From VRUE01 sp035693025 (lineage in GTDB: Bacteria > Actinomycetota > Thermoleophilia > Solirubrobacterales > 70-9): a stretch of 64,000 bases of DNA. Every line of letters begins with the position of its first letter. The first letter of the stretch is position 1. Made by a program: the position numbers and the translations under genes. Under the pieces are notes generated by a model. It searched no databases, was not told the DNA's origin, and worked only from the letters and a program-made list of their open reading frames with translations. This document shows, one piece after another, positions 1 to 8,820 of the stretch. The stretch spans positions 1 to 64,000 of the forward strand of contig DASSHI010000025.1 in assembly GCA_035693025.1 (NCBI GenBank), given 5' to 3'.

Positions 1-39
1 TTCGGGGTCATGGCGGCGCTCGTCCGCCGCGAGAAGTGA
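1..39 (+). CDS. C-terminal tail of an upstream gene (partial)
   Basis: The first 12 codons of the window are open in frame 1 and end with the TGA at 37-39. The tail reads FGVMAALVRREK. The stop overlaps the GTG start of the next gene (GTGA at 36-39), the same coupling used through the rest of this operon, so this is probably the end of the preceding operon member. The product cannot be identified from 12 residues. Confidence 0.5.
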   Translation, partial: FGVMAALVRREK

Positions 40-725
40 CGAGACGCTTCGAGCCCCCGGACCTCCCCCGGCAGCGGCGCGGCGTCACGCCGGGCATGGT
101 CGGCCGCTATCCCGACTTCGACGTGCTCGAGACCGCCGAACACTGGGACGAGGTGACGCGGACGGTGGTGCTCGCACGCGTGCAGGAGGTGCCGGTGCGG
201 CGGTTCTTCGACCCGCGCGAGTGGGAGACGCTCTCGGCGCTCTGCGACCACCTGAGCGGCCAGGTGGGCGAGGAGCCGAAGCTGTCGGTCCTCGCCTTCG
301 TCGACGAGAAGCTCTTCCTCGGCAAGCGCGACGGTTACCGCTACTTCGACCTGCCGGACGACGGCGTCACGTGGAAGACGGTCGGCCGGGGGATCGACGA
401 GGAGGCCGAGCGCGCCGGCGGGACGACCTTCGACCGCCTGAGCACGCACGAGCAGGACGCGCTCTGCCACCGCTTCGACCGGGGCGAGCTCTACGGCGGC
501 GCCTGGGCGACGCTGAACGTCAAGCGTGCGTTCAGCATCGTGATGCGCGACATCTGCGAGGCGTACTACTCCCACCCGTGGGCCTGGAACGAGATCGGCT
601 TCGGCGGGCCCGCCTATCCCCGCGGCTTCGCGCGCTTGGGGCCGGGCCAGCGCGAGCACTGGGAGAGCCCGCCGGAGTTCGAGCTCGATCCGGCCCGCGA
701 CGTAGACGAGCGGGGCCAGGGATGA
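36..725 (+). CDS. gluconate 2-dehydrogenase subunit 3 family protein
   Basis: A 229-residue protein that resembles the small gamma subunit (Gluconate_2-dh3 family) accompanying GMC-type flavoprotein dehydrogenases. In characterised three-subunit enzymes this subunit is needed for maturation or export of the flavoprotein. I see no clear Tat signal, so a cytoplasmic form is possible. It starts with GTG at 36, overlapping the previous stop, and ends with ATGA overlapping the GMC gene. Direct coupling to a GMC oxidoreductase supports the call. The substrate is unknown; gluconate is only the family name. Confidence 0.75.
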   Translation: MTRRFEPPDLPRQRRGVTPGMVGRYPDFDVLETAEHWDEVTRTVVLARVQEVPVRRFFDPREWETLSALCDHLSGQVGEEPKLSVLAFVDEKLFLGKRDGYRYFDLPDDGVTWKTVGRGIDEEAERAGGTTFDRLSTHEQDALCHRFDRGELYGGAWATLNVKRAFSIVMRDICEAYYSHPWAWNEIGFGGPAYPRGFARLGPGQREHWESPPEFELDPARDVDERGQG

Positions 726-2407
726 AGGCGCGCCTCGCCAGGGGCCTGAAAGGGGCGGTGATGCCCGCGGGCAACGACTCCGCGCTGCTGCTCGACCCAG
801 ACCATCCCGCCGCTCCCCGGCCCGAGGGGATGCGCCGCTACCCGGAGGGGGAGACGATCGACATGCTGATCGTCGGCTGCGGGGCCGGCGGCGCGACGCT
901 TGCCCAGCGCCTAGCCCGGCGCGGCTGGCGGGTGGTCGTCCTGGAGGCCGGCCCGTTCTGGGACCCCGACAGAGACTGGGTCTCCGACGAGGCCGGCTCG
1001 CACGCGCTCTACTGGACCGAGCCGCGGGTGATCGGCGGCAGCGACCCGGTCGAGCTCGGCAAGAACAACTCCGGCCGCGGCGTCGGCGGCTCGATGGTCC
1101 ACTTTGCCGGCTTCGCGCCGCGCTTCCACCCCTCCGACTTCGAAGTCGGAAGCCGCGACGGCGTCGCCCCCGACTGGCCGATCGCATACGAGGAGCTGCG
1201 GCCGCACTACGAACGTCTGGAGCACGAGCTGCCCGTCGCCGGCGAGCGCTGGCCCTGGGGCGACCCGCACGGCTACCCCCACTCCCCCCACCCGGTCGGA
1301 GGCGGGGCGCTACGGGTCATGGAAGGCGCCGAGCGCTGCGGGGTCGAGATGCGGGTGGGCCCGGTGGCGATCGCCAACGGCTCCTTCGGCAACCGGCCCC
1401 ACTGCATCTACCGCGGCCTCTGCCTGCAGGCCTGCAAGGTCGGCGCCAAGGGCTCGCCGCTGGTGACGCACCTTCCCGACGCCCTCGCCCACGGGGTCGA
1501 GGTGCGAGCGGAATGCATGGCGACCCGGATCGAGGTCGACGAGGTGGGCCGCTGCACCGGCGTGACCTACTTCCATGCAGGCAAAGAGCATTTTCAGCCC
1601 GCCGAGGCGGTCGCGGTCGCCGGCTACTCGATCGAGACGCCGCGCCTGCTGCTCCATTCGACCAGCGAGCGCTTCCCCAACGGGCTCGCCAACGGCAACG
1701 ACCTCGTCGGCCGCGGCGTGATGGTCCAGGGCGCCTCCCAGATCGCCGGCCGCTTCCCCGAAGAGCTGCGCATGTACAAGGCGCCGCCGCCGGAGATCGC
1801 CTCGGAGCAGTTCTACGAGACCGACGCCTCCCGCGGCTTCGCCCGCGGCTTCTCGATCCAGACCGTCGGCCCGCTGCCGATCGGTTGGGCCGAGCACGTC
1901 CTCGCCGACGGCCACTGGGGCCATGCCCTGCGCGAGTACATGCGCGACTACAACCACTGGTACGTGATCGGCGCGCTCAACGAGCTGCTGCCGCGGCCCG
2001 AGAACCGGATCACGCTGGCCGACGAGACCGACTCCAACGGCATGCCCGTCGCCCGCATGGACTACAGCCAGTGCGAGAACGACCGCGCCAGCATCGCCTT
2101 CGGCAAGGAACGGATGCGCGAAATCGTCCGGGCGGCGGGCGCCCAGGACGTGCTGGAGATCGACCGCTACGCCCACCTGGTCGGTGGCTGCCCGATGTCG
2201 GAGACGCCCGAGAGCGGCGTCGTCGACTCCGACCAACGCGTTTGGGAAGTTCCCAATCTCTTCGTCGCCGACGGCAGCGTGATGCCGACCCAGGGCTCGG
2301 CCAATCCCGCCTTGACGATCATGGCGCTCTCGGCGCGCCTCGCCGAGCGCCTGGCCGACAAGCGGGTCGGCGGCCGAGGCGCGCGCAGGGAGGCGGTCCG
2401 CGCGTGA
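722..2407 (+). CDS. GMC family FAD-dependent oxidoreductase
   Basis: A 561-residue glucose-methanol-choline type flavoprotein. The N-terminal dinucleotide-binding motif VGCGAGGATLA lies at residues 51-61, following a hydrophobic strand. The C-terminal GMC signature is clear near the end (GGCPMSE, then FVADGSVMPTQGSANP). Such enzymes oxidise alcohol or sugar hydroxyls with FAD. The ATG at 722 overlaps the stop of the subunit-3-like gene, and an SDR gene follows with a 4-bp overlap, so these are one transcription unit. Because the partner is a gluconate-dehydrogenase subunit 3 homologue, a membrane-linked sugar or polyol dehydrogenase is the best guess; the substrate cannot be read from sequence. 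Confidence 0.9.
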   Translation: MKARLARGLKGAVMPAGNDSALLLDPDHPAAPRPEGMRRYPEGETIDMLIVGCGAGGATLAQRLARRGWRVVVLEAGPFWDPDRDWVSDEAGSHALYWTEPRVIGGSDPVELGKNNSGRGVGGSMVHFAGFAPRFHPSDFEVGSRDGVAPDWPIAYEELRPHYERLEHELPVAGERWPWGDPHGYPHSPHPVGGGALRVMEGAERCGVEMRVGPVAIANGSFGNRPHCIYRGLCLQACKVGAKGSPLVTHLPDALAHGVEVRAECMATRIEVDEVGRCTGVTYFHAGKEHFQPAEAVAVAGYSIETPRLLLHSTSERFPNGLANGNDLVGRGVMVQGASQIAGRFPEELRMYKAPPPEIASEQFYETDASRGFARGFSIQTVGPLPIGWAEHVLADGHWGHALREYMRDYNHWYVIGALNELLPRPENRITLADETDSNGMPVARMDYSQCENDRASIAFGKERMREIVRAAGAQDVLEIDRYAHLVGGCPMSETPESGVVDSDQRVWEVPNLFVADGSVMPTQGSANPALTIMALSARLAERLADKRVGGRGARREAVRA

Positions 2408-3405
2408 CGGGCAAGAAAGGCAGCCGCATCGTCGTCGTCACCGGCGCCTCTGCCGGGGTCGGGCGCGCCACCGCGAAGGCGTTCGGCGCCCGCGGCGATC
2501 GCGTCGCCCTGCTCGCCCGCGGTGAGGACGGCCTCGCCGCGGCTGCCGCGGAGGTGCGCGAGGCCGGCGGCGAGGCGCTGGCGATCGCGACCGACGTCGC
2601 CGACGCCGAGGCGGTGGAGGCCGCGGCCGAGCGCGTGGAGCGCGAGCTCGGGCCGATCGACGTCTGGGTGAACGACGCGATGGCGACGGTGTTCGCGCCC
2701 TTCTCCGAGATCGAGCCCGATGAGTACCGCCGCTCGACCGAAGTGACCTACCTCGGCTGCGTCTGGGGGACGCGGGCGGCGCTGCGGCGGATGACGCCGC
2801 GCGACCGCGGCGTCATCGTCCAGGTCGGTTCGGCGCTCGCCTTTCGCGGCATCCCCCTGCAGGCGCCCTACTGCGCCGCCAAGCACGCGATCGAGGGCTT
2901 CAGCGAATCGCTGCGGACCGAGCTCCTGCACGACGGCAGCAAGGTGCGGGTGAGCATGGTCCACCTGCCGGCGCTCAACACGCCGCAGTTCGAGATCGGC
3001 CGCACCAAGCTGCCGCGCCACCCTCAGCCGGTGCCGCCGATCTACCAACCCGAGGTCGCCGCCGAGGCGATCCTCTGGATCTCCGAGCACCGCCGGCGTC
3101 AGCTCTACGTCGGCGGCCCGACCCTGAAGACCGTGCTCGGCAACCGCATCGCCCCCGGGCTCGTCGACCGCTACCTCGCCCGCACCGGCTACGAAGGCCA
3201 GCAGACCGAAGAACCCGTCGACCCCGGACGGCCCGACAACCTCTTCACGCCGGTGCCGGGCGATCACGGCACCCACGGCCGCTTCGACGAAGGGGCGCGG
3301 ACGAGCAGCGCGGTCACCTGGCTCTCGCGCCACCGGGGCCTGCTCGCCGGCCTCGCGGCGGCGGGTGGCGGCGTTGCGGCAATCGCGGCCTCGCTCAGGC
3401 GCTGA
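2404..3405 (+). CDS. short-chain dehydrogenase/reductase with C-terminal membrane anchor
   Basis: A 333-residue classical SDR. It has the NAD(P)-binding motif TGASAGVG at residues 13-20, Ser143, and the catalytic YCAAK with Tyr156 and Lys160. Beyond the usual ~250-residue fold there is a ~60-residue extension ending in a small-residue-rich hydrophobic segment (about 312-331) followed by two Arg, which looks like a single C-terminal membrane anchor. GTG at 2404 overlaps the GMC stop by 4 bp. Coupled to a GMC dehydrogenase and a GH15 glucosidase, it probably acts in carbohydrate or polyol oxidation; the substrate is unknown. Confidence 0.9.
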   Translation: MTGKKGSRIVVVTGASAGVGRATAKAFGARGDRVALLARGEDGLAAAAAEVREAGGEALAIATDVADAEAVEAAAERVERELGPIDVWVNDAMATVFAPFSEIEPDEYRRSTEVTYLGCVWGTRAALRRMTPRDRGVIVQVGSALAFRGIPLQAPYCAAKHAIEGFSESLRTELLHDGSKVRVSMVHLPALNTPQFEIGRTKLPRHPQPVPPIYQPEVAAEAILWISEHRRRQLYVGGPTLKTVLGNRIAPGLVDRYLARTGYEGQQTEEPVDPGRPDNLFTPVPGDHGTHGRFDEGARTSSAVTWLSRHRGLLAGLAAAGGGVAAIAASLRR

Positions 3406-3409
3406 GCCG

Positions 3410-5191
3410 GTGGACGAGACCCAGCCACCGATATCGAGCTACGGCCTGATCGGCGACGACCGATCCGCCGCCCTCGTCTCCGCCGCCGGATCGATCGACT
3501 GGTGCTGCATGCCGCGATTCGACTCCGGCGCCCTCTTCGCGCGGTTGCTCGACCCCGAAGGAGGCCACTGCTCGATCACGGCGCAGCGCACGCTGGGGCG
3601 CGAATACCTGGAGCGGACGCTGGTGCTGGAGACGAGGCTCGCGGGCGAGGACGGCGAGGTGCGGCTGCTCGACTTCTTCATCGCCTACGAGGAGGCCGAG
3701 CAGCCCTGCATCGTGCGGATCGTCGAGGGGGTGAAGGGATCGGTGGAGCTGAAGGCCGAGATCGTGCCGCGCTTCGACTACGGCGCGGTCGCGCCCTGGC
3801 TTCGGGAGGCGGGCGGAGATAACGCCCTCGCGGCGATCGGCGGCGATGACGGGCTGCTGATCCGCGCCGACTTCGAGCTGGAGGTGGTGGATCACCACCG
3901 GCTCGAGGCCGAGCTGACAGTCGGCGAGGGCGAGCGAAAGCGGCTCAGCCTCGACTACCGGCGCCCGGTCGAGCTGGAACCGCTCGAGCGCTTCGGGGCC
4001 CTCGACCCCGGCGAGATCGACGACGCCCTCGATCGGACGGTCGAGTGGTGGCGCGAGTGGTTCTCGCGCCTCGACGAGGAGGCGCTGGGACTCGATGGAG
4101 TCGGGCGCTCGGCCGCGGTGCTGAAGGCGCTGAGCTACGAGCAGACCGGTGCGATCGTCGCCGCGCCGACCACCTCGCTGCCCGAGGCCCGGGACCTGAG
4201 CGGCGAACGCAACTGGGACTACCGCTACAGCTGGGTGCGCGACTCGGCGCTTGCGGCGCACTCCCTCGCCGAGCTCGGCTACGAGGAGGACGCCGACGCC
4301 TTCCGCCGCTTCATCGAGCGCAGTGCCGCCGGCCACGCCGCCGACCTCCAGGTCCTTTTCGGAGTCGGCGGCGAGCGCCGCCTCGACGAGGAAGAGCTGG
4401 ACCATCTGGACGGCTACCGCGGCGCGGCGCCGGTGCGGGCCGGCAACGCCGCCGGCGATCAGTTCCAGCTCGACGCCTACGGCCAGATCCTCGACCAGAG
4501 CTGGAGCTGGCACCGTCGCGGCAACTCGCCCGACGACGACTACTGGCGCTTCCTCGCCGACTTGGTCGATGCCGCGTGCGAGCGCTGGGAGGAGCCCGAC
4601 CGGGGGATCTGGGAGTGGCGCGGCGAGCCACGTCACTTCGTCCACTCGAAGGCGCTGGCCTGGTCGGCGATCGACCGCGGCATCCGCATCGCCGAGGACA
4701 CCGGCCGCGAGGTGCCCGGGCGCTGGCCGGCGGCACGCGAGGAGGTTCGCGAGGCCACCCTCGCACGCGGCTACGACGAGCGGCGCGGCGCTTTCATGCA
4801 GGCCTTCGATGGCGAAGGCCTCGACGCGGCGCTGCTGCGCCTGCCGGCGGTCGGGTTCCTCGACTGGAACGACGAGCGAATCGTGGGCACGGTGGACGCC
4901 ATCCGGGAGGAGCTCGACTTCGACGGGCTGCTGCGACGCTACGACGCCGACGACGGAATGGCGCCCGAGGGGGCCTTCCTCCCCTGCTCGTTCTGGCTCG
5001 CCACCTGCCTCGCCCGCCAAAGCAGGAAGAAGGAGGCGCGCGAGGTATTCGGGCGGGCCACCGCGACGGCAAACGACCTCGACCTGCTCGCCGAGGAGTA
5101 CGACCCCGTAAAGGGAAGGATGCTCGGCAACTTTCCCCAGGCGCTCACCCACCTCTCCCACATCGAGGCCGCCCTGGCCCTCAGCTCATAG
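3410..5191 (+). CDS. glycoside hydrolase family 15 protein (glucoamylase/trehalase-like)
   Basis: A 593-residue GH15-type enzyme. The N-terminal domain begins with ISSYGLIGD and AGSIDWCCMPRFDS, typical of bacterial GH15 proteins. The catalytic (alpha/alpha)6 region carries NWDYRYSWVRDS and HSKALAWSAIDRGIRIA, and the C-terminus has the usual LLAEEYDP and GNFPQALTHLSHI. Family members hydrolyse alpha-glucosidic bonds (trehalose, maltodextrin). No signal peptide is seen, so it is probably intracellular. The GTG at 3410 is chosen because it follows the SDR stop by 4 bp; another GTG at 3365 would lie inside the SDR gene. Substrate choice between trehalose and glucans is not resolved. Confidence 0.9.
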   Translation: MDETQPPISSYGLIGDDRSAALVSAAGSIDWCCMPRFDSGALFARLLDPEGGHCSITAQRTLGREYLERTLVLETRLAGEDGEVRLLDFFIAYEEAEQPCIVRIVEGVKGSVELKAEIVPRFDYGAVAPWLREAGGDNALAAIGGDDGLLIRADFELEVVDHHRLEAELTVGEGERKRLSLDYRRPVELEPLERFGALDPGEIDDALDRTVEWWREWFSRLDEEALGLDGVGRSAAVLKALSYEQTGAIVAAPTTSLPEARDLSGERNWDYRYSWVRDSALAAHSLAELGYEEDADAFRRFIERSAAGHAADLQVLFGVGGERRLDEEELDHLDGYRGAAPVRAGNAAGDQFQLDAYGQILDQSWSWHRRGNSPDDDYWRFLADLVDAACERWEEPDRGIWEWRGEPRHFVHSKALAWSAIDRGIRIAEDTGREVPGRWPAAREEVREATLARGYDERRGAFMQAFDGEGLDAALLRLPAVGFLDWNDERIVGTVDAIREELDFDGLLRRYDADDGMAPEGAFLPCSFWLATCLARQSRKKEAREVFGRATATANDLDLLAEEYDPVKGRMLGNFPQALTHLSHIEAALALSS

Positions 5192-5410
5192 CCGGGATCG
5201 CTCTCCAGACGCCGGCTCGCCGGAGCCGGAAGAAGACATGCGCAAGCTCGACGGGTCGGCTCCTCCCCCGGGGGCCTCGTCGCGCAGCCGGGTCAACTCG
5301 AAGCTCAACGGCGCCTGGACTCGCTCTCTCATCCGGCACCGTGGACAGGCGTCCCAGGCCACCGCAGCCCGTGCCGAGTAGCCACTCCCACATCTCTCGC
5401 ATCGAAACAT
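5186..5410 (-). CDS. small zinc-ribbon-like protein
   Basis: A 74-residue protein with a compact zinc-ribbon pattern near the N-terminus: Cys4-x2-Cys7 and Cys22-x2-Cys25. The remainder is polar and low in hydrophobicity. A good ribosome binding site (AAGGGGA, about 6 nt upstream of the ATG) supports the start. It converges on and overlaps the GH15 gene by 6 bp. A second short ORF with a strong Shine-Dalgarno lies just upstream on the same strand. Function unknown; the Cys pairs suggest a structural zinc site. Confidence 0.55.
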   Translation of the reverse strand: MFRCERCGSGYSARAAVAWDACPRCRMRERVQAPLSFELTRLRDEAPGGGADPSSLRMSSSGSGEPASGERSRL

Positions 5411-5426
5411 CGTGTCCCCTTACCCT

Positions 5427-5504
5427 CTACTCGATCCACGCTGGCCCGAAATGGGTACCCGGCGCTCCGAGAACGAAACCGCGCAAGCGCCCCGCGGTAG
5501 CCAT
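5427..5504 (-). CDS. 25-residue small ORF upstream of the zinc-ribbon gene
   Basis: A 25-codon ORF beginning MATAGRLRGF and ending with TAG 16 nt before the zinc-ribbon start. It is preceded by an ideal Shine-Dalgarno, AAGGAGGT at 5511-5518, six bases from the ATG. A second GGAGGTAAGAC copy lies slightly further upstream. It may be a real small protein or a leader peptide controlling the next gene. No homologue is recognised. The remainder of the 5505-5708 interval shows no other convincing gene. Confidence 0.4.
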   Translation of the reverse strand: MATAGRLRGFVLGAPGTHFGPAWIE

Positions 5505-5708
5505 GTCCTTACCTCCTTGAATTGTCTTACCTCCTCGGATTTGCTCTCACCCGGCGGATACTCGCCCTGGGGCGCCCTTCCCAAGCTCAGTCAGGGGACG
5601 GACAGGGACAGTTGGGCGGCAGCGGAGATCGTCAGAGCTATGACGTCCGCCTCGGGAACGGGGGCGCGAGGGTAGAGACACGGGGTCGGCGGGTAGCCCC
5701 TCAGAGTG

Positions 5709-6431
5709 ATGAAAGTCCCCGTGCTGCGCCTCGATCCGGATCTCGGCTCGGGCATCGACCCACGCCGTCGAGAGATCGCCGAGCGGGTCTGCCTGGCGAG
5801 ATCGCTCGAGGTTCCCACCGGCCCATGGGACGCGGACACCGTGATGAGCGAGGGCGAGGACTCCAGCCTCGGCCTCCTGGTGATCTCGGGCGTCCTCAGC
5901 CGCCGCGTCATCCAGAACGAGTGCCGCGGCGCCGAGCTGATCGGCCCCGGCGATCTGCTGCGACCCTGGGACCCCGTCGGCGACTGGGCCAGCATCCCGA
6001 CCGAATCGAGCTGGCTCGCGATCGAGCGCGCGCACGTCGCGATCCTCGACGGGGAGTTCGCCCGCCGCGCCGCGCCGTTCCCCGAGATTTCCCTCGCCCT
6101 CATACGGCGCGGGCTGCTGCGCTCCCGCTACCTGGCGACGCTGATCGCGATCATTAGCCAGCGGCGCATCGAGAATCGCCTCAGCATGCTGTTCTGGCAT
6201 CTCGCCGACCGTTTCGGTCAGATGCGGGGCGAATGGATCAGCGTGCCGGTGCCGCTCACCCACCGGCTGCTCAGCGAGCTGGTCGCGGCGCGCCGACCGT
6301 CGGTGACGACCGCGCTCTCCCACCTACAGGAGCGCGGGGTCCTGCGGCGCGAAGGCCGCGGCTGGCTGCTGCGCGGGCCCGGTCCCGTCGGGCACGCTGA
6401 GAGCCCACTCCGGCTCGCCCATCTCAGCTGA
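5709..6431 (+). CDS. Crp/Fnr family transcriptional regulator
   Basis: A 240-residue protein with an N-terminal cyclic-nucleotide-binding-like jelly roll (about residues 20-125) and a C-terminal winged helix with HRLLSELVAARRPSVTTALSHL, then LQERGVLRREGRGWLL, the usual Crp-type recognition region. No cysteine cluster for an Fnr-type Fe-S centre is evident, so the effector is unknown. ATG 5709 is preferred over the overlapping GTG 5706. It converges on selD with an 8-bp overlap. Its proximity to the selenium/formate genes makes control of that region plausible, but this is inference. Confidence 0.85.
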   Translation: MKVPVLRLDPDLGSGIDPRRREIAERVCLARSLEVPTGPWDADTVMSEGEDSSLGLLVISGVLSRRVIQNECRGAELIGPGDLLRPWDPVGDWASIPTESSWLAIERAHVAILDGEFARRAAPFPEISLALIRRGLLRSRYLATLIAIISQRRIENRLSMLFWHLADRFGQMRGEWISVPVPLTHRLLSELVAARRPSVTTALSHLQERGVLRREGRGWLLRGPGPVGHAESPLRLAHLS

Positions 6432-7443
6432 CCGCGATCCGCCCCGGCTCGCCCGCGGCCAGCGTGCCGATGCGGGCGCCGGCGCCCTTGGCGCCCGCTG
6501 GAACCGCCGCCAGCAGGCCGCCCGAGGTCATCGCGTCGCAGAGCAGGAGGCGACGCTCGACGGGGACCGCCGGCGACCAGGCGGCGAAGCGCTCGGCTTC
6601 GCCGGCGTTCCGGGCGCTCCCCCCGGAGAGGGCCCCTCCCGAGGCGGCCAGCTCGAGCGCGCCCGGCAGCGCCGGCACGAGCGCCGCGTCGATCTCGGCC
6701 GCGACGCCGCCGGCCTCGCAGAGCTCGTGCAAGTGGCCGAGCAGGCCGAAGCCGGTCACGTCGGTGAGCGCGTGGGCCCCGGCCCCGCGCGCTGCTGTCG
6801 CCGCCTCGTCGTTGAGCGTCGTCATCGCCTCCACCGCGGCCTCGATCCACTCGGCCTCGGCGACACCGCGCTTGGCCGCGGTGGTGATCAGCCCGCCCCC
6901 CAGCGGCTTGCTCAGGTAGAGCTCGTCGCCGGGCCGCCCGCCCGCCGCAGTCAGGACCCGGTCCGGGTGGACCGTGCCGCTGACGGCCATGCCGTACTTC
7001 GGCTCGGGATCGTCGATCGAGTGACCGCCGCCGATCGCCACCCCCGCCCGCGCGGCGATCTCGGCGCCGCCGGCGAGGATCTCGGCGAGCGTCTCGCCGC
7101 CGAGCTCGGAGAGCGAGAAGGCGACGAGGTTGAGGGCGAGCACCGGCGTCCCGCCCATCGCGTACACGTCGGAGAGCGCGTTGGCGGCGGCGATGCGCCC
7201 GAAGTCGCGTGGGTCGTCGACGATCGGCGTGAAGAAGTCGACGGTCTGGACGAGCGCCAGCTCGTCGCTGAGGCGCAGCACCGCGGCGTCGTCGGCGGGG
7301 TCCAGCCCGACCAGCAGAGCGGGGTCGCTCGTCCCCGGCAGCGCCTCGAGCAGGCCGCGCAGCTCGGCGGCGCCGATCTTGCAGGCGCAGCCGGCCCCGT
7401 GAGAGAGCTCGGTCAAGCGCGGCCGCTCGCGAGTGCGATCCAC
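6424..7443 (-). CDS. selD: selenide, water dikinase
   Basis: SelD makes selenophosphate from selenide and ATP, the selenium donor for Sec-tRNA. The 339-residue protein has the active-site loop HGAGCACK near residue 20, followed by DDAAVL, TVDFFTPIVDDP, NALSDVYAMGG and GGHSIDD, all characteristic of the family. The catalytic position is Cys, not Sec. Translation starts at GTG 7443, chosen because family homology begins right after it. The gene diverges from selA across a 54-bp gap and converges with the Crp-type gene. Confidence 0.95.
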   Translation of the reverse strand: MDRTRERPRLTELSHGAGCACKIGAAELRGLLEALPGTSDPALLVGLDPADDAAVLRLSDELALVQTVDFFTPIVDDPRDFGRIAAANALSDVYAMGGTPVLALNLVAFSLSELGGETLAEILAGGAEIAARAGVAIGGGHSIDDPEPKYGMAVSGTVHPDRVLTAAGGRPGDELYLSKPLGGGLITTAAKRGVAEAEWIEAAVEAMTTLNDEAATAARGAGAHALTDVTGFGLLGHLHELCEAGGVAAEIDAALVPALPGALELAASGGALSGGSARNAGEAERFAAWSPAVPVERRLLLCDAMTSGGLLAAVPAGAKGAGARIGTLAAGEPGRIAVS

Positions 7444-7497
7444 ATAAGCCGGGTAACCGGAAGCATCGCGGTCGAAACCGGGGGAGCCGAGATAGAC

Positions 7498-8820
7498 GTG
7501 GCGCGCGAGCTCCGCCGGCTGCCGGCGGTGGAGCGGCTGGCGGCCCAGCTGGCCGCACCCCGTCATCTCGCCGTCGCCGCCGCACGGGCGGAGATCGAAC
7601 GGGCGCGCGAGGCGGTCCTCGCGGGCACGCCGGCGCTCGAGGAAGCGGAGCTGGCGGAGCGCGCCGCGGCGCTGGCGCGCGAGCTGGCGCGTCCCAGCCT
7701 GCGCCCGCTGATCAACGCCACCGGCGTCGTCCTGCACACCAACCTCGGCCGCGCGCCGCTGCCGCCGGCCGCGCTGGAGCAGCTCGTCGCCGTCGCCCGC
7801 GGCTACAGCAACCTCGAGTACGAGCTGGAGAGCGGAGCGCGCGGCAACCGCCACCGGCACGTCGCCGCCCTGCTCGCGGAGCTGACCGGCGCCGAGGCGG
7901 CGATCGTCGTCAACAACAACGCCGCGGCGACCCTGCTGGCGCTGGCGGCGCTGGCGGAGGGCGGTGAGGTGGTGGTCAGCCGGGGGGAGCTGGTCGAGAT
8001 CGGCGGCTCCTTCAGGATCCCGGACATCCTCGCCCAGTCGGGCGCGCGGCTGGTCGAGGTGGGCACGACCAACCGCACGCGGCTCGCCGACTATGCCGAC
8101 GCGATCGGCGAGCGCACGAGCGCGATCCTGCACGTGCACCAGTCCAACTTCCGCCTCGTCGGCTTCGTCGAGCAGCCGAGCGGCGCCGAGCTTGCGGCCC
8201 TCGCCCGCGAGCGCGGGGTCGCGATGATCGATGACCTGGGCTCGGGGGCGCTCGAGCCGGTTCGGGGCGAGCCGACGGTGAGCGCGGCGGTCGCAACGGG
8301 CGCCGATGCCGTCTGCTGCTCGGGCGACAAGCTGCTCGGCGGGCCGCAGGCCGGCATCGTCGTCGGGCGGCGCGAGGCGGTCGAGCGCTGCCGGCGCCAC
8401 CCGCTGGCGCGGGCGGTGCGCCTCGACAAGCTGCAGCTCGCAGCGCTCGAGGGAACGCTGCGCGCCTACCGCGAAGACGGCCGCGACGCCGTCCCGGCGC
8501 TGGCGATGATCGAAGCCGACGAGGAGGAGCTGGCCGCCCGCGCGCGCAGGCTCGCCGCGGCGATCGGCGCGGCGGCCGCGGTCGAGCGCGACGCCGGCGC
8601 CCCGGGCGGCGGCTCGCTTCCAGGTGAGGAGCTCGCGGGGCCGGTCTGCGTGCTCGACCCCGGCGAGGGCGGCGCCGAGCGGCTGCTCGCGCGGCTGCGC
8701 CGTCGAGACCTGCCGGTGATCGCGCGCATCGCGCGCGACCGGGTCGTGCTCGACCCGCGCACGATGAGCGACGCCGAGGCCGAGGAGGCGGCGCGGGCGG
8801 TGCAGGAGGCGCTCGGCTGA
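7498..8820 (+). CDS. selA: L-seryl-tRNA(Sec) selenium transferase
   Basis: SelA is a PLP enzyme converting Ser-tRNA(Sec) to Sec-tRNA(Sec). This 440-residue protein has the family landmarks: INATGVVLHTNLGRAPL, YSNLEYELESGARGNRH, and the PLP-lysine loop CCSGDKLLGGPQAG with Lys278. GTG 7498 is supported by a GGGGGAG Shine-Dalgarno about 12 bases upstream and by N-terminal family similarity. The TGA at 8818-8820 abuts the selB ATG. The 54-bp gap to selD (7444-7497) must hold the promoters of both divergent units; no clear consensus was found there. Confidence 0.96.
   Translation: MARELRRLPAVERLAAQLAAPRHLAVAAARAEIERAREAVLAGTPALEEAELAERAAALARELARPSLRPLINATGVVLHTNLGRAPLPPAALEQLVAVARGYSNLEYELESGARGNRHRHVAALLAELTGAEAAIVVNNNAAATLLALAALAEGGEVVVSRGELVEIGGSFRIPDILAQSGARLVEVGTTNRTRLADYADAIGERTSAILHVHQSNFRLVGFVEQPSGAELAALARERGVAMIDDLGSGALEPVRGEPTVSAAVATGADAVCCSGDKLLGGPQAGIVVGRREAVERCRRHPLARAVRLDKLQLAALEGTLRAYREDGRDAVPALAMIEADEEELAARARRLAAAIGAAAAVERDAGAPGGGSLPGEELAGPVCVLDPGEGGAERLLARLRRRDLPVIARIARDRVVLDPRTMSDAEAEEAARAVQEALG

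Noticed and set aside
7350..7443. SelD as a second selenoprotein
   Set aside because: The active-site codon in HGAGCACK is TGC (Cys); no in-frame TGA is present in selD.
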